In this document: one piece after another, positions 11,752 to 22,576 of the stretch
Layout: each line of letters begins with the position of its first letter
How positions within the stretch are numbered: the first letter of the stretch is position 1
The notes under the pieces: generated by a model
The model's input: the letters and a program-made list of their open reading frames with translations, nothing else
What the model was told of the DNA's origin: nothing
The model's database searches: none
Assembly (NCBI GenBank): GCA_905250075.1
Contig: CAJNOP010000042.1
Span: 907,152 to 971,151, forward strand
Reading direction: 5' to 3'
Source: Rotaria sp. Silwood1
Taxonomy: Eukaryota > Rotifera > Eurotatoria > Philodinida > Philodinidae
DNA: 64,000 nucleotides
Translations under genes and position numbers: made by a program

Positions 11752-11958
11752 ATGGAACCAATCAAAGCTGGTGTTGCAAAAGGCAAGGAGACAGTGCAAG
11801 GCAAGAAGGTCGAAGGGAAAGGAGAAAAAGCCAGAGATCCAACCATAAAGTCGGGTGAGCACGTCGATGCAGCATTAGATGCTGGCAAAGCTAAAATCAA
11901 GGAACACGAGCATGCTGCCAAGGACAATTACCACAAGAACAAGCATTCTGTCCACTGA
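11752..11958 (+). CDS. Small Lys-rich hydrophilic protein, LEA-like
   Basis: An intact ATG-to-TGA frame of 68 residues. The protein is very hydrophilic and rich in Lys, Glu, Gly, Ala and His (KGKETVQGKKVEGKGEKA, then KAKIKEHEHAAKDNYHKN), with no Cys or Trp and no membrane segment or signal peptide. This composition fits late-embryogenesis-abundant or hydrophilin-type proteins, which protect proteins and membranes during drying. Such proteins are known from bdelloids, but this one is short and no canonical 11-mer repeat is obvious, so the assignment rests on composition. The clear TATA promoter directly upstream and the clean coding frame make a real gene likely. Confidence 0.65.
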   Translation: MEPIKAGVAKGKETVQGKKVEGKGEKARDPTIKSGEHVDAALDAGKAKIKEHEHAAKDNYHKNKHSVH

Positions 11959-13313
11959 GTGACGATTTCTTCTGATGGACAGTATCTTTGCTTTTTCTTC
12001 ATGTATATTAATCATAGTATGTTGTTCGCGTTGTAAATTTCTGTTTAAACAAAAAATCACGTATCTTGACTGATGTCTTTTTTCTATTGTTTTCGTTATA
12101 TTCTCAATATTAGGTTGTGATGATTCCTAATAGAAGACATCCAAATGTGGATGGAATAACGCTTGATGAAGAGACGGTCCGCCAGAACACCGACTTATAG
12201 ACTATGAGGCTGTTCGGAGCCGATATTCAATTTTCGATTTAGACTCTTAAAACAAAGCCCATGGTGTGAAACCTGTAAATCCATAGTATCAGCCTCTTCT
12301 TGCTTTCTTCTGAAAAACGCGGCAAGTCACCAGGTGTCATACCCGAGTTCACCGTTAAAAAAATGGATTATTTTTTCGTTTTTTAACAGACGTATCGTAT
12401 TTTGTGATTTTCTTTGCAGCATGTGGATCGTTCAAGCCGTGCAATATCTCAAAAGTTAGGATCTTTCTCGTAGACTCAAACACACTCTGAGATTGGCGAG
12501 GATCATGACAATGATGTGTCATGCTATGATTGCACTTAGCCATGAATGAGCGTCGACGACCTTGCCTGCCACAATAAGTCATGCCAAAAAAATGCTTGCA
12601 TATTCTGGAAGCCCGTCACAAACTTCATCGTCTGGTATATTATTCAAGAAGAAAAACAATTAGGAGAAAAGTTATTAACAACCGAACTTGTCCGACTATC
12701 AGTGTCAATAGAATATTTTAGATCTTCATTCGACTCATATTGTCATATATCTCTACCATTTGTACTCAAAATTAAAAGATGAAAATAGACTCTTGCTTTG
12801 CATTGGAAGCAGAGTCATGCAGGGAATACTACAGTTTTACAGTGAACTCAATTCGTGATTCCACCAGACACGCATCCGATTCTATACTTCGACTATTCAC
12901 ACTTGATCAAACTCTTCTTTTTTTCTAAATATAAATAAACAATTGTTTATATTTTTCAAGGGCTACAAGATGAAATAATTAACTAGTGTTTTTATTCAAG
13001 CTCATATACCAAGAAAGGCCATTTTGTTCAAATATAAGATGAGCCTATTGCCACCCGAAAAATAACATATGAAGATTTTCTTGCTATGCTAGTCAGTTTG
13101 TCTGAAATTTTCACCACAGATGAAGATTCCTTTGCTCTATCGACTGACATTATCAACGTTTTGTATTGGTATAATTCTTCAATGACTAAGGTTTAGAAAA
13201 ATCCTTAAAGTCTCAAATGTGTATGCAGATCAATGTTTGGAAAATTTCGTTTTTCTTCTTGGCTCTTATTTGCAGACTTCAGAAGAACACAATCACGGCG
13301 GTGGAAGAATTTA
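11959..13313. other. Intergenic between the two promoter copies
   Basis: The region lies between the LEA-like gene and the inverted promoter copy, which points back into it. A minus-strand frame at 12355-12582 could be an exon driven by that promoter, but it shows no motif I recognise. No second LEA-like coding sequence is present. Confidence 0.35.
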
Positions 13314-13464
13314 ATTGAACTCGCCTTTATATATGGTGCTCAGAACGAAAGAACATTATTTTCCTTCACCTCTTTTTCTCTCGTTCTATTCTACTTTTAC
13401 TCATCCCCACTATCACTACTTTTTACGCAGAATTAAAAGCAAGAGAACGAGAATCATCATGCTC
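13314..13464 (-). promoter_or_regulatory. Inverted copy of the LEA-like gene promoter
   Basis: Read on the minus strand, this block matches 11466-11616 at many positions: TCTCGTTCTCTT near the distal end, TGCGTAAAAA, a purine-rich run, AATGTTCTT, and GAGCACCATATATAAAGG. The TATA box is at 13324-13332. Similarity stops just after GCGAGTTC, so only the promoter was copied, or the transcribed parts have diverged. Confidence 0.7.
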
Positions 13465-13803
13465 AAAAATAGGCGTAGTACTTGCGTGCATTGTACTCTT
13501 TGTGCAAAAAATCCACTTCCTGCAGAAAATATTGAGACATTTGCCGCGTTACAGGTTTAGCCCCCTTTTTCAGGACACGAGATAGCTAGTTATGTGTGTG
13601 CGAGCATAAATCTTTATTATTAAAATAAACAGTTTCTAATACACAGATGTTTGCGTCTTGTTCTCAGATGGGTTTTAAGTTGTTCTTGAAGAACTTGCCG
13701 AATTTTGTCGTTCGGCTTCCGGCAGAACCACTTCGTACTGATGAATGGGATTAGTCTCGCCACGATGAAATCGGAATAGATCTTGGCAACCGTTTTTAAG
13801 ACT

Positions 13804-13845
13804 GGGTGTGGGTGTGGCGAAAGAAGAAGCCAACACCCACACCCA
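13804..13845. repeat. Compact telomere-like foldback
   Basis: GGGTGTGGGTGTGG at 13804-13817 and CAACACCCACACCCA at 13831-13845 form a near-perfect stem around a 13-base loop. It has the G-then-C order seen elsewhere. Confidence 0.75.
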
Positions 13846-14083
13846 TACTCTTGTTCTTTCTACAGTCTTTGACCATCGATTTTTACTTGAAGCCGAAGAA
13901 GTTTGGTTTAATAGTTCCAGAAATACATATATAAAAGCTCTGTTATCAACCACCTTATCTGCTTCGCTTATACATGTAACCAGTAACTAAAAATGGCGTG
14001 TCCCCGTTCGGTAAAAGATTTCTCATCGATCACAATGCGCAATAGTTTCTCTACGGCTGGTCTGGGCTTCCCCATGTGATTAG

Positions 14084-14996
14084 AACCGGAAAAAAACCGG
14101 CGGTATACCGCCGGTTGACCGAACGGTATAATGTGCGCTCTACCGCCGGTTAACCGGCGGTAGTGCCGGTAGTTGCAAAAACACCGGCGGTATACCGGCA
14201 ATATACCGGCGGTAATTTCATCTTTTACCGATAAAATCAAGGTGCGAACTAGTAATTTGCTCTCTTATGAATCTGAGAATGAATTTATATTATCGCATAC
14301 AAAAAATTAATTTTATTAAACTTTATCATTAGAAAATTATTTTTTTTGTTTTAATTCCAGTATTAAATTTTGGTCGTAAGTGAAATATAGCTCTTACTAA
14401 ATTGTCTCTTCTCAGAAACAGCTACATTTCACTCACGACCAAAATATAATACTGAAATTAAAACAAAAAAATAATTTTCCAATGATAAAGTTTAATAAAA
14501 TTAATTTTTTGTATACGATAATATAAATTCATTCTCAGATTCATAAGACAATGAATCGCATATTTGATGATAAACAGTTCTATTTATTGCTACATTTTCC
14601 CGACTAAATAATTCTCAAAAGAATCTAAACAAAAAAGAAAATAGTTCTTAATAAATAAATAAATACTTTCTTTTGAAGTTTTGAAAGTTGCTCTAAATAA
14701 AAGTAGAAAAATAATAAAAAAATAATATTTGGCATGAATACATACTTTTCATTTTGGCACAGAGATCGTCGGAAATAAAACAATAATATAGTAATAATAA
14801 TTCATATAATAAACACTTACTGTTTATTGCAATGTTCACAATCATCTAAATTAAAAAGAACGTTATCATATATATATACATAGAGAGAGAAAAAGAGATA
14901 GTTTTACCGTCGGTATACCGCGGTACTCGAAGCAACCGACGGTACACCAGCGGTATACCGCCGGTTTTCTCGACTACCGCGGTATACCGGCGTTAG
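14084..14996. mobile_element. Non-autonomous element with CCGGCGGTATA arms
   Basis: Both ends consist of many copies of a self-complementary unit (CCGGCGGTATACCGCCGG and variants), at about 14084-14215 and 14905-14996. The AT-rich core contains a 284-bp near-perfect palindrome (14264-14547). No coding frame is present. A terminal inverted repeat and target duplication could not be fixed, so the superfamily is open. The arm style matches the hAT-like element at 49261. Confidence 0.65.
14264..14547. repeat. Long palindrome, about 128-bp arms
   Basis: The left arm begins CTTATGAATCTGAGAATG and the right arm ends with its reverse complement. The arms differ at only a few sites and are separated by a loop of about 30 bases (TCTTACTAAATTGTCTCTTC). 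It is nested inside the CCGGCGGTATA element. It could form a strong hairpin and may be a second, inserted foldback element. Confidence 0.85.
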
Positions 14997-15493
14997 TTCA
15001 AGTAAATATGCGACATGGGTCTTGAAGTATTTTCAGTAACTTGATCATATGCATATGTGACTATATACTACTCTTTTAATTTTTTTTATAAATGTATACG
15101 AGCACATTAGTTCTGATATTTCCCTGCTCGAATACTACATGTGGAACCAGATCATATCCTTTCAGTAGATGATTAGCGACGTTTGCGCCGCGTTACTTAT
15201 GCATTATGGAAGAATGGAATTTACGATGTCTTTCATTACGCTTTATCATTCGAGATCTTGACTCAAGTCTCAAAGGCCTCTGTTTGAAATAAGTCATGAA
15301 TTCCTGCAAGAGTCGTGACCGAAAAAATCGAGTAAAGCCATCAGTGCACAAAATGTCTCGAAAGAACACTGAAATGAATTATTTCATTTCGGTGAAAACA
15401 TTTGTTTATTATGAAAAGCGAATATCTTACGAAAATCTTTTGTACATCTCTTTATCATAATGAACAATAGAAGCCTGACATCCATGGCGAGCA

Positions 15494-15687
15494 TTACGAC
15501 AGTCGTAAACTATCGTATACGGTCGTACACAATGTAAATTACGAGAGTATACGATCGTATTTCGTCGTATTGCTTGACCATAGATTTACGACCATATGTC
15601 GTCGTGTCGCATACGATGAAATACATCTCGTATAAGAGCAGCGTAAACTGCCGTACACTTTTGAATACGACGTTGTTTGCTATCGTA
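15494..15687. repeat. TACGA/TCGTA-rich self-complementary block
   Basis: About 190 bp contain many copies of TCGTA and its complement TACGA, with longer forms such as ATCGTATACG, interspersed irregularly. It is similar in style to the arms of other elements here, but no terminal repeats were found. Confidence 0.55.
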
Positions 15688-15779
15688 ATAACGCCAAATT
15701 CTGCTCAGTGAAGAAGGGGCAACTTTTTCTTACCCCTTCTCTCGTAAATAAAAGAAAAAAAAACATGATTTATTTATTT

Positions 15780-15960
15780 TAATTATTTTTTTATTCAGAA
15801 GTATCCCGACGACAGATCCAATCCTAAATACTTATTAAAAAAATTGAACAACATTTTTTTTGACATATCTAAATAAAATATTACTGTTTAGTTTTTTAAT
15901 AAATATTCACGATTGGATGCGTCGTTGGGATGAGTCTAAATAAAAACTAATTAATTAATT
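15780..15960. repeat. Palindromic unit
   Basis: The left arm includes ATCCCGACGACAGATCCAATC, the right arm its complement around GATTGGATGCGTCGTTGGGAT. The AT-rich sequence flanking both arms is also roughly complementary, so the full unit may run from about 15720 to 16050. No coding frame. Confidence 0.65.
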
Positions 15961-16079
15961 AATTAAAATATTTTTTTAAATTTCTTTATTTAAATAAATA
16001 AATACTCACCCTGAAGCTTGTTGTGAAGATAAATCTAAATAAAAGAAATATTTTTTTTATGAGTTCATGCTTGCGTTGG

Positions 16080-16166
16080 TGTGTGTGGGGGTGGGAATAG
16101 GGGTAGGGGTGCAAGTGCGGGTGGGCAGCTACTCCCTTACAATCACACCCACACTCATACCCTCAT
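16080..16166. repeat. Telomere-like foldback next to the ART pseudogene
   Basis: A G-rich arm (GTGTGTGGGGGTGGGAATAG and on to about 16128) is followed by a C-rich arm (ATCACACCCACACTCATACCC). It ends a few bases before the first recognisable ART-like remnant. Confidence 0.7.
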
Positions 16167-16179
16167 TTTTATATGCATC

Positions 16180-17260
16180 CATCAGCCGCGATATCGCCAA
16201 ATTCTACGTTGCGGTGGAGATACATTCGAGTTCTCCTCAATACAAGGGAGTTCGTTTTAAATATCAATCACAAGAAGCAATAAAAAAGCAATTATCGCCT
16301 CGATTGAACATTCGAGTTACTATTCCGATGATCATGAATGGCTATTTTCGTTCCGATCTATGTTTCGCATTTATCGAGTGAATTTGATCGATCATCTATG
16401 GCAAGTTAATTTAACAGTAATTGAAGAAGAGGATCCGCAACTTTCTGATCTATTTCGTCCGTGGAAAGTATTTTCAATGAAAGCAATTTTTTCTTTAATC
16501 GTTACGAACAACTCTTTATTCACGATCTTACCTTAGAGAGTGACTCTTTTCTCTCGCTTCAATTACTCATTGACATGATTTCGAACGGATAGAATTTGCT
16601 TGAGCCGAAATGATTGATATGCGTCGCCAAAGGTATGTTGATAGTTCGTCAAACTTGAAAAATATCAATGAACTCGAACACACATATCGTCATGACGGTG
16701 CTCTTTGATGGTATACAATGGACTGTTTTCTCCATCGTCTTCTCAATGAATCACTTCGGGAAAAGAAGATATTGACAGTATTTTTAAATTACGTTATTTT
16801 ATTTTTAGGTCTACATAATCAATTGGCTCAGCTTCCAATTTTCTACATTCAATCATTGCTTTTGGATCAATCTGGTTTAACGATTCATCATGGACAACAT
16901 ATAAAGACTCCCCAATCATACCAATTCGCTACAAATATTAACAATTCAGTATCAATCAATAGTTTTCCTATTGCCGTCTTCGGGTTGAAACGAGGCCTAG
17001 TACACTTTGTTTTCCAGCTACAGATTAAAGCTGTTCTCCATCAAATCTTCGTTGATAAAACTATTTCTGATTCGGTTCCATTCGCAAAGATAGCTTATCA
17101 AAGTATATTTCAAGATGAAGACGAAGTACTGTTTTCAATGGCATGAGTCTTTCATGTTGATGCAATGAAACAAGATGGTGAATTGTGGATTGTCAATCTG
17201 ACATTGACAAAGAAGAAAGACGAACAACGGAATTTTCTTACTGCACATTTGAATAAATAG
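16180..17260 (+). pseudogene. Degenerate ADP-ribosyltransferase-like gene, possibly two tandem remnants
   Basis: Protein-like stretches in several frames are separated by stops and shifts: PRLNIRVTIPMIMNGYFRSD, then LWQVNLTVIEEEDPQLSDL (about 16395-16455), and downstream NINNSVSINSF, FQDEDEVLFSM (about 17110) and ELWIVNLTLTKKKDEQRNFL up to a TAG near 17260. FxDEDEVLFSM resembles the E-x-E end of the R-S-E active site of arginine-specific ADP-ribosyltransferases. The LW-V-LTL tail is one I associate with large rotifer ART families. This tail appears twice, so two copies may have decayed in tandem. An in-frame stop follows FSMA. No intact enzyme could be made. I recognise the family from motif style only. 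Confidence 0.5.
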
Positions 17261-18753
17261 TTCACGTCAAATTTAATCTAAAGTACAAATCATTTTCCTT
17301 ATGTATTGGCAATATTCAATTATGCTGAACATCGATTGCGAAAGTCTTTTTTGTTTGTAACGCAGCAAAAGTGAAAGAAATGCCATTAGTTTAAATTTAA
17401 TCACCCATCCTTATGAAACGCTTCGAATAAAGTCGGCATTTGAGCATCAAACTCACGTTTTCAAGTCCACTTCTCTAGTTCACGCACTGACTATTTTCTC
17501 GACAGTATTTTACCAGTTATTTTGAATCAGTTCAATACTGACCAACATTAATGAAACCAACATTCAACAGTATGCTGAAGTTTACTTCTCACTTTTTTTT
17601 ACAGCACTGATATCTGTTTTGCAGAGATACGGATGCCAGTATTTTTAAGTATGGATGCTTTTCGTTCCAGCGTGCGTTGCCTTCCTGCACGTAGGAGTTT
17701 ACTTGGATGTTGAATGCAGTTTTATTTGCCAACCTATAAGCGTGATCAGTACTGTTAAACTTCTGATTTGAGGGCACGAATGCTTTTTGGCCAACACTAA
17801 AATTATCCGTGTTGAGTAATAGGATCGGAAATTAAAATGAATAGACATTTAAATGTTAGAAGTTTATAATTATCTATTAAATAAACTTAACATTATTATC
17901 TTTCTTTCTCTTGTGCAATAAAATTTCTCATTATTTCCTCGTGGAAAACAGTTCGTAGCATTTTTGCAAATGAACATCGAGATTTGTCCGGAATGAACTA
18001 TCTAGCATTTACTTGTTTTCCACTGATTCTCACAAAACATCTCCTGCTGACTGTTTAGAAGAAATTTCCTGATTTGTTACGAAAATCTTCTTATTTCATA
18101 AGAATTTATTTTGACATCGTTGAGCGTGATCTATATCCATAAAATTGTTAGAATGTGTAAGAGAGAATTGCTTATCTGATCAGAAAGCGATCAAACATCT
18201 TTTTCTTGCATGTGGCAATCATCTCCGTTGGTTTATTTCTTGACGAAAAATATAATTCTTCACAAAGATCGATGAACATGATGTACGCACTTGCTTCGCA
18301 ATACCTGACGATGAATGACTTCTACGCCTCGATACGAATCCAGTACTTGTCAGTAAAATGTAAAATATCGCAGGTGTTCAGTACTGAAAGAAACTAGTAC
18401 GCCCGCTTGGAACCGAATCGTTATTTTTTAGGGGAATCGGAGCCTCTATTCGATCGCCTTTTCGTGAATCTTCAGATTTCAAAACGGGTGACACTTGTGA
18501 TCGTTTACGGACATCACACAAAAGAGTATGATGGTTTACTGTAGCCTTGTTGTGATACTAACAGTGCTCGACAATATCAAATTCTGAAGAGTAAAAATTG
18601 AACATCGATTTATTTATCCCATAAGATTGATTATTTATTGGAAAGTAAATAAAAAATGAAAATATAGAAAAGAATTAGCTCCACTCATACATTTTAGTTT
18701 CACATCAACTCAATCCACTTTAGATATCGTTTGAAAATTCCAATTAATGAAAA
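17261..18753. other. Intergenic, no gene seen
   Basis: AT-rich sequence between the ART pseudogene and the 3' end of the cation efflux gene. The frames at 17589-17777 and 18206-18397 show no motif or splice support. Confidence 0.4.
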
Positions 18754-21613
18754 TCAAAGAATTTTGTGTTCACTGTTTGGGTTGTGTGAAAATTCGAAAT
18801 CGAGATGGACATATGCTCGTTCGACGTCATCGAGTTTCTCAAGTTTCTCTTGAAGTTCTCCTCCAATATCATGAGCAACCGCCAATGGCATCGAACCTGG
18901 CAAACCAATGTCAACTTCAACGAAACATCTTGTACCGCCATGAACAGCTCGAATAGTATCGATTTTTGTCACTGCGTCAGGACGGAAATTGAAGACAACA
19001 TGGGTAATTCGTTGGAGTAACAACCGATCAGCTGTGAAACCTGTTAGGTAACGAATTTGTCCTATATAAACAAAAACATTTATTATCTTTTTTGTGAAAC
19101 ACGATTGGAAGTGAGTGTTGAAGTATGTAAGAAGAAAAGTGACTCCTCCTCCTGTCCCGCCGCGCACAGTGTGCATCCAGGCGGACATTAGATGAAAAAA
19201 CGAAAGTAAACTTTTCATCGATTCAAATAGTGATAAATATACTTCTAAACACGCTCTATCTGATGGCATAAAAGTTTTTGTTATGAATTTCAAGTATCGT
19301 GAAAAGTCCGCCAACGAAAAATTAGCGTGAGAACACGCGTACCGTTAAAAAACTTCATTCTTTGAGTAAGACTCAGCCGATGAGTAGACAAAAATAACAC
19401 GTATTCGGAGCTGGCTCAATGTCTTCATCGATTCGTAAAAAACATTTCAAATTTGAACTACTAAATGTTAAGAAAAAAAGGAAAACTTTTCTGTAGTGAT
19501 TTTCCGAACGGCTAAGTTTAGTAAAGTGAGCACGGCATCCTTAACCATGATCCAAATTCGCTCAAACTTTGTCAAAGTATTCGCCTATCTAGGCTCTGTC
19601 AACACAGCTAGCACAAACGTTCCTGGACTTGCATATAGGCTTTCCAAAAACCCATGACTTTCCAGGTATTTTCGATTTGTTTTGGTCCAGAAATATTTTT
19701 ATTTAATTAAATAGACATATTCGGAATCTGCACATTAAACTGCATCGAATGACATATGACACAAAACATTTTTTAAAAGAAAAACTTTCTCGAAAAAAAT
19801 GTGGGGAAGGGTGCCCCTCAGGTATTTTTCGCCGGAATTTTTTTTTTTCAGAAAACTATTTTTTTTCTTAAGAGTGATTTTCGGTGTGATACACAATCAT
19901 TTATGTGCGAAAGAAATTCGTTTCTGAACACGAAAGTCACATGTCCGCCTGCCATGCGAAAAATGCACAGTGTACCGTGTCGGTCTGCGCCACAGACGGT
20001 GACAGACAGATAGAGTATGTTAGTCTATGTGACCATGAATCATAGACTGATCAATATAAGTAGAACTCTCATTTGCAAGTGAAACAGACCCATCGTGTTG
20101 CACATTTTAATCTCGTATGGAATATGCTGAAAGCATTTCTAAATAGAATAAATATCATTTAGATTGGTTTACTATTCAAAATGTATTTGGAATTATTCAA
20201 AGATTCAAGAAGAATATTAGAAATAAAAAGAAAACAATACTGCTTTCTAATGAAAAAATATCATCTAAGCAGATACACAGTACTCACTATTCGCTTGTCG
20301 AACCCAGGAGAAAATAATGTACACTGAAATAAGGATCGCACCGATTGGATCGACAACAACAGCCTGTTGCTTAATCTTGTTTCGTAGAGCATTCGAACCT
20401 TAAATAAAAATCATGTTCTTGCTTTTTTGAATATCTATCTCGTGATTGAATAAAATTTCGTATTAATAATACTTGAATATTCTAAGAGAAAAGATGGATT
20501 TGTCACATCAATCAAAACCAATTTCTGTAAAATAATTTGTGATTTCATTTTTTCTCTTTCTCTTATTTACTGGATTTCTTTCAATACAATTTATTTTTCT
20601 CACTCGCAATGCTGGATGAAATAGCAGAAAGCTCTAATAATCGATCTCATATGATATTTCTCTTTGTTGATAGGTTATATTGAACAAGATATTTGACGTT
20701 ACCGATAAGTCCACAGGCAAGTGCCACCATATTTGATGCAACATCATTTCGATTATCTTCAGAAAGAGCATGCACCGATGGATTTTTTATGTGATAACAC
20801 AAGACAAAAAGGATAGCCTTAGATGCTAGAAAGAAATTCATCTGGATTGTTTATTTTTAATTATGAATAATAAGACTTACATATAGTAATTACCATGACA
20901 ATAATAGGCAATGTGCTCATGTTAAGATCGGGCAATGTTTTACATGATGAAGCATTGTATTGACTTGTGAAATATTCTACATCTTGAATTAAAGTTTGAG
21001 CACTCTGAAAAATGACTTCCACACTAGCTGAACACATAATAACAGAGAGAATAACAATAGCAATTGGTTCGAGACGTGTTCGTCCTAAACAAAAATGGAA
21101 TCTTGCTTCAAATAAACATTCCTTCACAAGATTACCTGTAGGATATTGATAGCTGTCTCGTTTCTTAATTTTGTATGCTGTCCACAGGAGAATGAAACCG
21201 GTGAGAAGATCAACTATACTGTCGACTACCGATGAGATCACCGAGAGAGATTTCGACACAGCAGCAGCTACTATTTTGATGATTACTAGAATCTTTCATA
21301 CAGAAGAACGAACAACTTTTCAATAAATTAAACAAAATGGAACATACAATATTGGTAATCAGAGTGACCAAAGTCAAAATCTTGACGGTGCGATTTTGTC
21401 GTTTCAGATAAGATATTGCTTCATTTTCTCCAGAGGCACTCTTCGGTAAAAGAATGGCCTCGAGTGAAGTTATAAATTCCAATTGATCCTCGTAGAATTT
21501 CCTGAATATCTCAGAAATGGGAAGAATTTGATATCAATGATTGATAAGTGATTGAATCGGAATACATGTGGAATTTCGATCAGAGATTGGATACTTACAA
21601 TACTGGACATCAT
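18754..21613 (-). CDS. Cation diffusion facilitator, Mn-type (SLC30/MTP-like)
   Basis: Seven minus-strand exons join in consistent phase to about 359 residues: 21599-21613, 21348-21509, 21136-21292, 20881-21084, 20703-20825, 20288-20398 and 18754-19061. Most introns are 48-90 bp, but the last is 1226 bp. The first exon holds only five codons (MMSSI) before a GTAAGT donor. The protein has the CDF layout of six membrane segments and a cytoplasmic C-terminal domain. Metal-site motifs are of the Mn-CDF type: SVVDSIVDLLTG in helix 2 (DxxxD) and SEDNRNDVASN in helix 5 (DxxxD in place of the HxxxD of zinc carriers). The tail HDIGGELQEKLEKLDDVERA matches the family. It probably exports Mn2+ from the cytosol in exchange for protons. 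The 5' exon and promoter lie in the left arm of a palindrome, so an inverted copy of its start exists at about 22560. Confidence 0.88.
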
Positions 21614-22576
21614 TTTTCGGACGATTTTGTTTTGTGTATAACTATCTTATAAGGTTAACTTTTGAAGTGCGGCTTGCGCCAAAATTACAGACAGTGTCTA
21701 TGCTATATCCACAGAAAAGTTCACCCCGAAATGCTGAGTAATAGTGAAACTGAACATATAACAACGAGCAGTATTCATTTTCTGTTGGACAAGTTTCTTC
21801 GGACGATCTTTCAAATTGAATTATTTGTTTTTCGCAAATGTTCTAAAAGCGCTGAATCCATGCCAATAGAAAGAATACAAGACGAGCTACATTTTGATGA
21901 CTAAAGCTTTCTAAAAGCAAAATGTCTATGAATTCAAATGCTTATTTTCTAACAGACACTTGACAATATTCATATGAACTCTTTATCATTATTATATAAT
22001 GAGTAATTTTTCTTTCGAAATATCATATTCGAAAAAGAGTCTGACGCTGCAAATTTTTCAGAAAATGACCTCTCAAAATCGAAAAGGATTTTTTGGGAAA
22101 CTTTGAACCATCTGCTATCTTATGCAGCATCAAACTTTCTTTCGAATATGGTATTTGGGAAGAAAAATTGCTCATTATATAAAAATGATAAAGAGTTCAC
22201 ATGAACACTGTCGAGTGTCTGTCATTAAATAAGTATTTCACTTCATAGATATTTTGCTTCTAGAAAGCTTTAGTCATCAAAATGTAGCTCGTCTTGTCCT
22301 CTTTCTATTGATGTGGACTCAGTCCTTTTAGAACATTTGAGAAAAACAAACAATTCAATTTGAAAGATAGCCCGAAAAAACGTGTCCAACAGGAAATGAC
22401 TACTGCTCATTGTTATATACTCAGTTGCACTATTACTCAACATTTAGCGGTGAAATTTTCTGTGGATATAGCATAGACATTGTCTGTAATTTTGGTGCAA
22501 GCCACGCCTCAAAGGCTAACTTTATAAGATAGTTATACACAGAACAAAATCGTCCGAAAAATTATGTCCAGTATTG
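21597..22576. repeat. Palindrome of about 980 bp carrying the efflux-gene 5' end in both arms
   Basis: The arms (about 21597-22085 and 22087-22576) are inverted copies with scattered substitutions and small gaps. Matching landmarks are CAATACTGGACAT at the outer ends, GACGATTTTGTT, CTTATAAG, the CACAGAAAA stretch, ACAAGACGAGCTACATTTTGATGA and AAAGCTTT. The left arm carries the promoter and first exon of the efflux gene on the minus strand. The right arm carries the same ATGTCCAGTATT on the plus strand. TA lies just outside both ends, so a mariner-type element with TA duplication is an alternative to an inverted gene-end duplication. Confidence 0.8.
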
